From: Bacillota bacterium
GTDB lineage: Bacteria; Bacillota; Clostridia; Tissierellales; Sedimentibacteraceae
Reading direction: 5' to 3'
DNA length: 64,000 bases
NCBI GenBank assembly: GCA_023386345.1
Contig: JAEWJT010000015.1
Span: forward strand, 186,001-250,000
A model generated the notes under the pieces. The model saw only the letters and a list, made by a program, of their open reading frames with translations, made no database searches and was not told where the DNA came from. Below, piece after piece: positions 34,434 through 42,652 of this stretch. Numbering within the stretch: position 1 is the first letter of the stretch; every line of letters starts with the position of its first letter. A program made the translations under genes and the position numbers.

Positions 34434-36422
34434 ATGATAGCAAATAAATATATTGCAGTCATTACTGCCGTGTTTCTTTGCCTTTCCTTAATTATGTGTG
34501 GGTTTATAGTATATGCCGCTAATACTTGGGAAACGACAAAAATCCCAGAATATCAAAATAAGCTTTTTGGAGATGAAATTATAACAATTGACATTAAGGT
34601 GGATAACAATGATTGGCAAAGTCTTCTTGATAATGCACAAGCTAAAGAGTGGATTTCGGGTGATTTAATTATCAATGGAAATCAGCTTAGCACTGTTGGT
34701 ATACGAACAAAAGGCAATTCCAGTCTTTCACAGAGTAAAGACGGCAAATACAGCCTGCAATTCAAATTTAATAAATATGTTAAGGGACAAACCTACTACG
34801 GTCTGGATACTTTATCTATCAATAATATGCTTGGTGATGCCACATACATGAAAGATTATATTTCTTACGACATTATGAAATATGTAGGAGTAGACACACC
34901 ACTAACAAACTATGCAAAAGTTACTGTAAATGGAGAGGATTATGGATTCTGTCTTGCCTTGGAACGTTATGATGAAGCATTTTTAGACAGAGTTTACAAT
35001 ACATCTGCAGGAGAATTATATAATGTTAAAATTTCAATGGGTAATCGTGGAAACTTTGAAGGCATAGAACAAGATATGGATAACACATTCTTCAACAGAC
35101 CACAGAACAGCGAAAATTCAACAGATCAACAAACTCCAAGCGATGATACACGACCTGATTTTCCCGAAGATGGATTTCCTGAACTGCCGCAAAATGGCGA
35201 TACACCTGATTTTACAAGGGGTGCTGGTATGGGCTTTGGCGGAAATTCTGGAGGTGGCTCACTTGTATATACAGACGATAATCCGAGCAGTTATGGTTCG
35301 ATTTTTGATAATGCCATCTCTAGTAAAATTTCAGACAATGACAAAAATCGTGTAATCACAGCTATTAAAAACTTAAACGCTGGAAATAATCTGGAGAAAT
35401 ATTTTGATGTAGATGGAATTTTACGTTACTTTGCTGCACATACCGTGCTTGTAAATCTTGACAGTTATACCTCTAATATGCAGCAAAATTATTATATATA
35501 TGAGAGAAATGGCAAAATAAGCATTTTACCTTGGGATTACAGCGCCGCTTTTGGTGGTTTTCAGTCAGGTAATGCGTCTAATGTTATAAATTTTCCTATC
35601 GACACACCAGTCAGCGGTGTAAGCATGGAGGATAGACCACTTCTAAATAAACTGTTGGAGATAGATGAATATAAAGAAAAATATCATGAATATTTGAAAG
35701 AAATTGTTGAGGGATATTTTCAAAGTGGCTTGTTTGAAAAAACTGTCAATAGTTTAGATGAAAAAATAAATGAATATGTAAAAAATAATAATTCACCGTA
35801 TTATACCTATGAACAGTACGAAAATTCAATTCCTGAATTAATTAAGATTGGAAATCTGCGTGCTGAAAGTATCAAAGGTCAGCTTGATAAAACAATACCA
35901 TCAACTACCGAGGGACAAAGTGCTGATAATTCTTCACTAATAAATTCTTCAAGTGTTAATATATCTGCGCTTGGCTCTATGATGGGAGGCGGTATGGGAC
36001 GAGGTGAAAGACAGGATTTGCAAGGAAACAATTCTCAAGGTGGTACGACTAATACACCAAAAACGCCTAATAGTAACACCGGACAAGACAATGAGCAAGG
36101 AAATCTTGGCGTACCTAATGGCAATACAGGACAAGAAAAAGAACAGGGAAATTCCTCTATGCCTAATGACAATACAGGTCAAGGAGATTTTCCTAACAGA
36201 GCCGGGCAAAATGTTTTTCCTAATGGTAACGAAAATCAAAAGAGACAGAATTTCCCGCAAAATGGAAATCCGCCACAAGGTATGAATATACCAAATAGAA
36301 ATGGTACGGGAAGTATATCAAATGCCATTAGTCCAGAAAATATCATTATAATAGCAGTATCGATATTGCTGCTTATAGCTGCAATTATTTTCGTTGCCAA
36401 GCCTAAAAAAAATGTGATATAA
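34434..36422 (+). CDS. CotH-family membrane-bound surface kinase
   Basis: A 662-residue protein. An N-terminal signal/anchor (residues ~5-28) and a C-terminal membrane helix (IIIIAVSILLLIAAIIFVAK) place the rest outside the cell. The CotH kinase domain spans about 45-480, with RTKGNSSLSQ, YYGLDTLSINNM, the catalytic region DSYTSNMQQNYYIYE and the metal-binding ILPWDYSAAFG. CotH of Bacillus phosphorylates spore-coat proteins. From about 485 the protein becomes Gln/Gly/Asn-rich, including 16-residue repeats, and this tail may be its own substrate or a cell-wall linker. It lies 70 bases after DUF4956. Confidence 0.85.
   Translation: MIANKYIAVITAVFLCLSLIMCGFIVYAANTWETTKIPEYQNKLFGDEIITIDIKVDNNDWQSLLDNAQAKEWISGDLIINGNQLSTVGIRTKGNSSLSQSKDGKYSLQFKFNKYVKGQTYYGLDTLSINNMLGDATYMKDYISYDIMKYVGVDTPLTNYAKVTVNGEDYGFCLALERYDEAFLDRVYNTSAGELYNVKISMGNRGNFEGIEQDMDNTFFNRPQNSENSTDQQTPSDDTRPDFPEDGFPELPQNGDTPDFTRGAGMGFGGNSGGGSLVYTDDNPSSYGSIFDNAISSKISDNDKNRVITAIKNLNAGNNLEKYFDVDGILRYFAAHTVLVNLDSYTSNMQQNYYIYERNGKISILPWDYSAAFGGFQSGNASNVINFPIDTPVSGVSMEDRPLLNKLLEIDEYKEKYHEYLKEIVEGYFQSGLFEKTVNSLDEKINEYVKNNNSPYYTYEQYENSIPELIKIGNLRAESIKGQLDKTIPSTTEGQSADNSSLINSSSVNISALGSMMGGGMGRGERQDLQGNNSQGGTTNTPKTPNSNTGQDNEQGNLGVPNGNTGQEKEQGNSSMPNDNTGQGDFPNRAGQNVFPNGNENQKRQNFPQNGNPPQGMNIPNRNGTGSISNAISPENIIIIAVSILLLIAAIIFVAKPKKNVI
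36066..36191 (+). repeat. 48-base in-frame tandem repeat in CotH tail
   Basis: Two full 48-base units (36066-36113 and 36114-36161) and a partial third encode P-N-x-N-T-G-Q-x-x-E-Q-G-N-x-x-x. Copies have diverged, so the repeat is old enough to have collected substitutions. Confidence 0.85.
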
Positions 36423-36455
36423 TATTATTAGGATATTGAAATTAGAGGTGATGAA

Positions 36456-37133
36456 ATGACCAAAATATTGATTTGTGATGATGAACCCGGTCTTCGTACT
36501 GTTATCAAGAGATATGCACAATTTGAGGGTCATGAGGTTTTCGAGGCAGGCAATGGCATTGAAGCTATAGATGCCTGCAAAAAGGAATCCTTTGACGTCA
36601 TTATCATGGATATAATGATGCCTGAATTAGATGGATTTTCAGCTGTTAAGGAAATACGTAAAATCTCAGATGTTCCAGTCATCATGCTCTCTGCCAGAGG
36701 CGAGGAATACGACAAGGTGCTTGGTTTTGAGTTAGGTGTTGATGATTATGTTGTAAAACCCTTTTCTTCTAAAGAAATCATGTTAAGAATAAGTGCTATT
36801 TTAAGAAGAACAGGAAAAAATTCATCTGATGATGAGGGACACATAATTTTCACCAAGGACGGTTTTATGGCTGACATGACAGCATATAAAATGTTTATCG
36901 ACGGTGAACAAGTAGAGCTAGCTTCTAAGCTATATGACCTATTGTTTTTTCTGATAAGAAATAAAAACATAGCAATCCACCGCGAAAAAATTCTAACCGA
37001 AGTATGGGGATTTGATTACTATGGTGATGACAGAACTCTTGATACACATATAAAGTTGCTAAGAAAGGCTATGGGACCTTACTCTGATTTTATAAAAACC
37101 CTGCGTGGTATCGGTTATAGATTTGAGGGGTGA
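36456..37133 (+). CDS. OmpR-type response regulator
   Basis: A 225-residue two-domain regulator. The receiver has Asp8/Asp9, phospho-acceptor Asp52 (IIMDIMMPELDG), a conserved Ser (MLSARGEE) and Lys (VVKPFSSKE). The C-terminal winged helix ends DRTLDTHIKLLRKAMGPYSD and RGIGYRFEG. Its kinase follows 7 bases downstream. The position after VTC-DUF4956-CotH suggests it controls that cluster, although a 33-base gap could hold a separate promoter. Confidence 0.95.
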   Translation: MTKILICDDEPGLRTVIKRYAQFEGHEVFEAGNGIEAIDACKKESFDVIIMDIMMPELDGFSAVKEIRKISDVPVIMLSARGEEYDKVLGFELGVDDYVVKPFSSKEIMLRISAILRRTGKNSSDDEGHIIFTKDGFMADMTAYKMFIDGEQVELASKLYDLLFFLIRNKNIAIHREKILTEVWGFDYYGDDRTLDTHIKLLRKAMGPYSDFIKTLRGIGYRFEG

Positions 37134-37140
37134 AAATATA

Positions 37141-38538
37141 GTGAACATGAACAGATTAAAATTGAAATGGAAGATTTTCGCGTTTTTATTGGGCTTCTGT
37201 GCGTTGCTGCTGGCAATATTATGGCTTTTTCAGACCGTATTTTTAGACTCGTTCTATAAGCAAATAAGAATAATGGAGATAAAAAATAACGCAGACATAA
37301 TAGCGAATAGCATACAAAATGATATAGAAATTCAAAACATTGCAGAAACTTCTAAAAATAATGAAATCTCCATTGATATTACAAATTTAAACGGATATAG
37401 TATATTAATGCCGTCCGAGCTTCAGGACAGGCACAACGCTGAAGAAAGCATGAGAATAATTTTGCAGGCAAGTAAAAAAGGCAATGAATATTATGAATAC
37501 ATCAAACCTCCGTCAGGTCCTCCCGTCAGACGACCATTGATGCAGTCTTTAATATATGTTAAATTACTGAATAGTCAGTCTTATGGGCAAGTTGCAATTA
37601 TTATACGTGCTGTGATATCACCAGTGGATGCAACAGTGACAACCTTACGTTATCAATTATATGTTGTTTCAGGTATTATGCTGATACTATCGATAATACT
37701 TGCGATTATCATTGCAAAGAGGGTTTCTAAACCGATTGAAGAAATAAGTCAGAGTGCCTTATCACTTGCCAATGGAAATTATAATACGCATTTCAATGGT
37801 AAAGGATTTTATGAAATTGTCGCCCTGTCCGAAACCTTGAACACTGCATCAGTTGAATTAGCTAAGGTTGACCGATTAAGACGAGAATTGTTAGCTAATG
37901 TCTCACATGATTTACGCACTCCCCTAGCCTTAATTTATAGTTATGCTGAGATGATGAATGATTTTCCAAAGGAAATAACAGCTGAGCAGACGCAGATAAT
38001 TATATATGAGGCAAAGCGACTGACATCAATTGTCAATGATATATTGGATATATCTAAATTAGAATCAGATATGGAAGAGCTTAATATTTCTAATTTTAGC
38101 ATTACGCAAAATATATTAGATACAACAGAACGCATGGAAGCCTTGCTTAAAAATGATGGATTTAAAATTGTCTTTTCCTATGACGAGGAAATCTATGTTA
38201 ATGCAGACAAGATGAAAATTGACAGAGTGTTCTACAACCTTTTAATAAATGCTATAAACTACTCCGGTGACAGCAGAATAATTACTGTTTCTCAAAAAGT
38301 TTCAGATAATCATGTGCGTATAAGCATAACAGACAACGGCAGTGGAATTGCAGAGGATGAGCTTCCATTTATCTGGGATAGATACTATAAAAGCAGTAAA
38401 AACCATAAACGTGCTGTAACAGGAACTGGACTTGGTCTATCAATCGTAAAAAAAATTATAGACCTTCATGAAGGAAGCTATGGCGTTACATCAGAACTAG
38501 ACAAAGGAAGCACATTTTGGTTTGAAATTAATATATAA
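37141..38538 (+). CDS. HAMP-containing sensor histidine kinase
   Basis: A 465-residue kinase. A first membrane segment (~10-32), an extracytoplasmic sensor (~35-172), a second membrane segment (~173-192) and HAMP are followed by the H-box (VSHDLRTPLA, His256). The ATPase lobe has the N-box (NLLINAINYS), DNGSGIAEDELPFIWDRYY and GTGLGLSIVKK. GTG 37141 is preferred as start, ten bases after a GAGGGGTG site. The sensor is short and ends with a Pro-rich stretch (PPSGPPVRRP). It surely pairs with the preceding regulator; the signal is unknown. Confidence 0.92.
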   Translation: MNMNRLKLKWKIFAFLLGFCALLLAILWLFQTVFLDSFYKQIRIMEIKNNADIIANSIQNDIEIQNIAETSKNNEISIDITNLNGYSILMPSELQDRHNAEESMRIILQASKKGNEYYEYIKPPSGPPVRRPLMQSLIYVKLLNSQSYGQVAIIIRAVISPVDATVTTLRYQLYVVSGIMLILSIILAIIIAKRVSKPIEEISQSALSLANGNYNTHFNGKGFYEIVALSETLNTASVELAKVDRLRRELLANVSHDLRTPLALIYSYAEMMNDFPKEITAEQTQIIIYEAKRLTSIVNDILDISKLESDMEELNISNFSITQNILDTTERMEALLKNDGFKIVFSYDEEIYVNADKMKIDRVFYNLLINAINYSGDSRIITVSQKVSDNHVRISITDNGSGIAEDELPFIWDRYYKSSKNHKRAVTGTGLGLSIVKKIIDLHEGSYGVTSELDKGSTFWFEINI

Positions 38539-38543
38539 AAGTA

Positions 38544-38589
38544 AAAAAGTGTAGATTTTAAGTAAAAACTTATAAAATCTACACTTTTT
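38544..38589. terminator. Terminator after two-component operon
   Basis: Perfect 17-base arms (38544-38560 and 38573-38589), the second ending in T5. It can act on both strands, since the MFS gene converges. Confidence 0.8.
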
Positions 38590-38682
38590 CTTTATATTAA
38601 TCTCATAACTTTATCATAGTTTTTAAATTCTCTTAAAAATCAAATATTAAGAAAACTTAAATTAAAAGATTATCCCTATTTA

Positions 38683-39933
38683 TTAGTCCTTCAAACTTGA
38701 GCTTATATATCGATTGTATGATGCACTATCACCTACAATCCAACATAAAACAACTATACCAATCAAAACAATAGTCGGCATTCTCCAGCTATTTACAGCA
38801 TCATGCAGATAGCCTAGCACCATTGGTCCAAAGGCAGCTAAAAGAAAACCAATAGACTGAGCCATACCTGATAAGCTTGCTGCTTCATCCGCATTTTGTG
38901 TACGCAAACTAAAAAACATCATTCCTAAGATAAAGGTAATTCCACCACCGATACCTAATATAATAATCCATAAAGAAACAAGTCCTAAACCACTAGGAAA
39001 AAGCAATCCCAAAAGCCCTATTATAGTGCATATTGAACCAAATGCCATTAATAAACGTTGATTAGCCATGCGTCCAGCAAGAACTGAGCTGACAAAGCTC
39101 GCAGGAATAACTGCAAATTGCATAAGAGAAAGCATCCATCCGGCTTTGCCAGAGTCCATCCCCTGTCCTATTAATATATCAGGTAACCATGCAACTAAGC
39201 AAAAGAATACCATTGATTGCAATCCCATATATAATGTAACTAGCCATGCTAAAGATGATTTCCACATATTTACATTATTGTTTTTATTGCCAGTACTAAT
39301 TGATTTTTTAACAATAGGTGCTACTTGATTTTTTCTTTTTAACTGAGGAATCCATAATATTACTGCTATAAAGCTAAGTATTGCCCAAATCTGCAGAGCC
39401 TTAGTCCAACCTAATCCAGCTCCTATTGCTAGTGGAATACTCACACCAGATGCCAATGCTGCAAATATATTCATAGATACTGAATAAACACCGGTCATTA
39501 CTCCAACATGATTAGGAAATTCCTTTTTTATTATACTTGGCAACAGCACATTACCAACCGAAATTGAAAGTCCAAGAACTGCTGTTCCTAAGAATAATCC
39601 AAAGCTACCTGCCCATGAACGCAATAAAATTCCAATTGTAAGCGTAATAAGTGATAAAAATAAAACTCGCTGCGCTCCAAATTTTCTAGCCAAATTAGGC
39701 ACAATCGGCGAAAACAATGCAAAGGCAAACAACGGAAGGGTTGTAATCATGCCAGCCAAAGTATTTGAAATGTGCAGATTGTCACGAATTAAACTGATTA
39801 AAGGACTAACCGATGTCATAGATGCTCGCAAATTTGCCGAAATAAATACTATTCCAATTATCAGCATTACAAATGCCGTATTATTTGAATGTGATTGTAA
39901 ATTTTTTGTTTGATTTTTGTTTAAATGATTCAT
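38683..39933 (-). CDS. MFS transporter of the CynX/NimT type
   Basis: A 416-residue major-facilitator protein with 12 hydrophobic segments. The first loop-helix SANLRASMTSVSPLISLIRD and the later GVMTGVYSVSMNIFAALASG are typical of the CynX/NimT (cyanate / 2-nitroimidazole) group. The start is the ATG at 39933, after AAGGAG. It is convergent with the two-component operon and divergent from the MarR gene, whose palindrome lies 270 bases away. The substrate is unknown; drug or anion export is likely. Confidence 0.85.
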   Translation of the reverse strand: MNHLNKNQTKNLQSHSNNTAFVMLIIGIVFISANLRASMTSVSPLISLIRDNLHISNTLAGMITTLPLFAFALFSPIVPNLARKFGAQRVLFLSLITLTIGILLRSWAGSFGLFLGTAVLGLSISVGNVLLPSIIKKEFPNHVGVMTGVYSVSMNIFAALASGVSIPLAIGAGLGWTKALQIWAILSFIAVILWIPQLKRKNQVAPIVKKSISTGNKNNNVNMWKSSLAWLVTLYMGLQSMVFFCLVAWLPDILIGQGMDSGKAGWMLSLMQFAVIPASFVSSVLAGRMANQRLLMAFGSICTIIGLLGLLFPSGLGLVSLWIIILGIGGGITFILGMMFFSLRTQNADEAASLSGMAQSIGFLLAAFGPMVLGYLHDAVNSWRMPTIVLIGIVVLCWIVGDSASYNRYISSSLKD

Positions 39934-40174
39934 TAATACTTTTACTCCTTTTTCTGTCATTTACTATATTTGAGCAGTTATACAATCTATTGCTATTAAT
40001 AAATTGAAGATATTACATATATAAAATTTTCACATTGAAATTTTTTATTTAGCCTTATTATTACCCCTACTCAAACGTATTATAATGTTTTTATGACTAA
40101 AGCATAATACCACGATAATAATGACTTGTCAAATCTAAGGTTTGTATATTTATAGAATATTTTTAAAAAAACTC

Positions 40175-40220
40175 TTGACAAATAAAATTAACAGAGTAAA
40201 ATACTAATAGTGTTAGTATT
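40175..40220 (+). promoter_or_regulatory. MarR promoter with palindromic operator
   Basis: TTGACA (40175-40180), 16 bases, TAAAAT (40197-40202). Overlapping the -10 is AATACTAA-n5-TTAGTATT (40200-40220), a perfect 8-base palindrome. Binding here would block RNA polymerase, so the MarR protein should repress itself and the exporter downstream. Confidence 0.75.
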
Positions 40221-40242
40221 ATTTTTGAGAGAGGGTGAAATA

Positions 40243-40677
40243 ATGGATTATATAGACCTAGCAAAGCAATTTCTTGAGAGCTTGTTCACGTTTAAAAAGC
40301 ATGGACATCATAAGAAAATCAATGATTGTATGCAGGGTGAAGCTATGGCGATACTATATATTTTAAGTCAAAAAAATATTGTTCTACCAAGCGAAATCAG
40401 CAATGAACTAAAAATAAGCTCTGCGCGAGTTGCCGCCATGCTAAACAGTCTTGAGAGCAAAGGATATATCACTAGACAAATGGATAAGTCTGATCGACGA
40501 AAGATTTTAGTAGACCTTACGCAAGAAGGAAAAGAATTAGCCCAAAAGCACAGTGAAGCAATTGCAGTTCATGCAGCGCACATGCTGGAGACATTAGGCG
40601 AGCATGATGCTTTGGAATTAGTAAGGATAGTAAAAAAACTAGCTGAGCTAAGCTCAAAAGCTAGAACTAACGATTAA
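40243..40677 (+). CDS. MarR-family repressor
   Basis: A 144-residue winged-helix protein: VLPSEISNELKISSARVAAM (recognition helix) and wing MDKSDRRKILVDLTQEGKEL. It has a GAGGGTGA site before ATG 40243. It lies 200 bases before an ABC exporter pair, the usual MarR target arrangement, and its likely operator overlaps its own promoter. The ligand is unknown. Confidence 0.92.
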   Translation: MDYIDLAKQFLESLFTFKKHGHHKKINDCMQGEAMAILYILSQKNIVLPSEISNELKISSARVAAMLNSLESKGYITRQMDKSDRRKILVDLTQEGKELAQKHSEAIAVHAAHMLETLGEHDALELVRIVKKLAELSSKARTND

Positions 40678-40842
40678 CTAATTATCTTTAAATATTGATA
40701 CTTATCTTTAATAAAATTTTATTATAAGTTTTTTTTATGTAAATAAGTATAATACCGAAAAATTTATATTGCTAACATTATTATTAATTCTTTGAATTTA
40801 TTAACAATTAATATAAATTTCTTTGTTAATAAATTTAATGAA

Positions 40843-40860
40843 AGCGAAATCAGTTTCGCT
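40843..40860 (+). other. Short perfect hairpin before exporter gene
   Basis: AGCGAAA (40843-40849) and TTTCGCT (40854-40860) with a 4-base loop. It lies inside an upstream extension of the exporter reading frame, which supports the later start at 40892 and a structured leader. Confidence 0.4.
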
Positions 40861-40891
40861 ATACAAAATTATGAAAGGGCAAAAAAATAAT

Positions 40892-42652
40892 ATGTTTAAA
40901 ATTGTTAAATACTTAAAACCAAAAGAATGGCTTCAAATTGCTGTCAGCCTTGTGTTTATTGTTGCACAGGTTTGGCTGGATTTAAAGTTGCCTGATTATA
41001 TGTCTGCGATTACCAAACTTGTACAAATGCCTGGCAGTGCCATGAGTGATATTTGGAAGCAAGGCGGATATATGCTGCTATGTACATTAGGAAGTGTTGC
41101 ATCAGCAATAATTGTAAGCTTTTTTGCTACACGAATAGCTGCATCTTTTTCACAAAGACTTCGCAGCATGCTGTTTTCTAAAGTAGAATCTTTCTCAATG
41201 GAAGAAATAAACAAATTTTCAACTGCAAGTCTTATCACTCGTTCCACCAATGACATTACACAAGTTCAAATGGTTGTTGTAATGGGACTTCAACTAGTTG
41301 CAAAAGCACCTATAATGGCAGCTTGGGCTATTAGCAAAATAGCCGGTAAGGGCTTTGAATGGTCAGTTGTAACTGGAGGAGCAGTCTTAGTGTTGATAAT
41401 AACTATTTCCTTCATTATGATTTTTGTAATGCCAAAATTCCGTAAAATGCAAATTTTGACAGATAATTTAAACAAAGTGACAAGAGAAAACTTAACTGGA
41501 CTCCGTGTTGTACGTGCTTACAATGCTGAAGTTTATCAAACAGAAAAATTTGAAAAAGCAAACGATGAATTAACTGAAACGCATTTATATACCAGTCGAG
41601 GTATGGCAGTCATGATGCCTGTAATGAGCATGATTATGGGCGGACTTTCACTTGCTATATATTGGATTGGCGCATATTTGATTAACAAAGCAGATTTGAT
41701 GGAAAGATTAACTATATTCCCAAATATGGTTGTGTTTTCATCATATGCAATTCAAGTTATCATGTCATTTATGATGCTTGTTATGATATTTATTATGCTC
41801 CCTCGTGCAACGGTGTCTGCAAAACGTATCAATGAGGTGCTTGACACAAAACCTACTATACTTGATGGAACAAAGCGTGAAGGAAAACAAGGAATATCAG
41901 GTGAGGTTGAATTCAGAAATGTAAGCTTTAAATACCCTGATGCTGCTGAATATGTTTTACAAGACATTAGCTTTACTGCAAAGCAAGGTGAAACCATTGC
42001 ATTTATCGGTTCTACCGGAAGCGGTAAAAGTACACTTATTAATCTTGTACCTCGTTTCTTTGATGCTACTGAGGGAGAAGTTTTGATTGATGGTATCAAT
42101 GTTAAAGACTATGTAAAAGAAGATTTATACAATAAAATAGGTTATGTTCCTCAAAAAGCAGTTTTATTTAGAGGTAGTATAAATTCTAACGTAGCTTATG
42201 GCAATAACGGTAAAGAAGCATCAAGTCATGATGCAATAAAAAAAGCTGTTTCTATTGCTCAGGTTGTAGATTTTATCGAAGCTATGGATGGACAATATGA
42301 AGCAGATGTATCTCAAAGCGGTACAAATTTATCAGGTGGACAAAAGCAAAGACTTGCTATAGCTCGTGCTATCTGTCGAAATCCAGAAATTTATATATTT
42401 GACGACAGTTTTTCAGCACTTGATTATAAGACAGATCGTATACTTCGCAAGGCTCTCAAAGAAGAAACTGCCAATGTTACAAACATGATTGTCGCACAAC
42501 GTATTGGAACAATTATGGATGCTGACCAAATTGTTGTACTTGATGAGGGCAAAATAGTTGGAAAAGGAACACATAAAGAACTGTTAAAATCATGTGATGT
42601 ATATAGAGAAATTGCGTTATCACAGCTTAGCGAGGAGGAACTTGTATCATGA
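40892..42652 (+). CDS. Heterodimeric ABC exporter, degenerate-site subunit
   Basis: A 586-residue half-exporter: six membrane segments then an ATPase domain with Walker A GSTGSGKST and signature LSGGQKQRL. Walker B is YIFDDSFSALD, so the catalytic Glu is Asp, and the H-loop His is Gln (IVAQRIGTI). In heterodimers such as TM287/288 or BmrCD one ATP site is degenerate in just this way. The start is uncertain: ATG 40892 follows GAAAGGG at a long distance, and in-frame alternatives lie at 40838 and 40871. It overlaps its partner by four bases and is likely controlled by the MarR repressor upstream. Confidence 0.88.
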   Translation: MFKIVKYLKPKEWLQIAVSLVFIVAQVWLDLKLPDYMSAITKLVQMPGSAMSDIWKQGGYMLLCTLGSVASAIIVSFFATRIAASFSQRLRSMLFSKVESFSMEEINKFSTASLITRSTNDITQVQMVVVMGLQLVAKAPIMAAWAISKIAGKGFEWSVVTGGAVLVLIITISFIMIFVMPKFRKMQILTDNLNKVTRENLTGLRVVRAYNAEVYQTEKFEKANDELTETHLYTSRGMAVMMPVMSMIMGGLSLAIYWIGAYLINKADLMERLTIFPNMVVFSSYAIQVIMSFMMLVMIFIMLPRATVSAKRINEVLDTKPTILDGTKREGKQGISGEVEFRNVSFKYPDAAEYVLQDISFTAKQGETIAFIGSTGSGKSTLINLVPRFFDATEGEVLIDGINVKDYVKEDLYNKIGYVPQKAVLFRGSINSNVAYGNNGKEASSHDAIKKAVSIAQVVDFIEAMDGQYEADVSQSGTNLSGGQKQRLAIARAICRNPEIYIFDDSFSALDYKTDRILRKALKEETANVTNMIVAQRIGTIMDADQIVVLDEGKIVGKGTHKELLKSCDVYREIALSQLSEEELVS

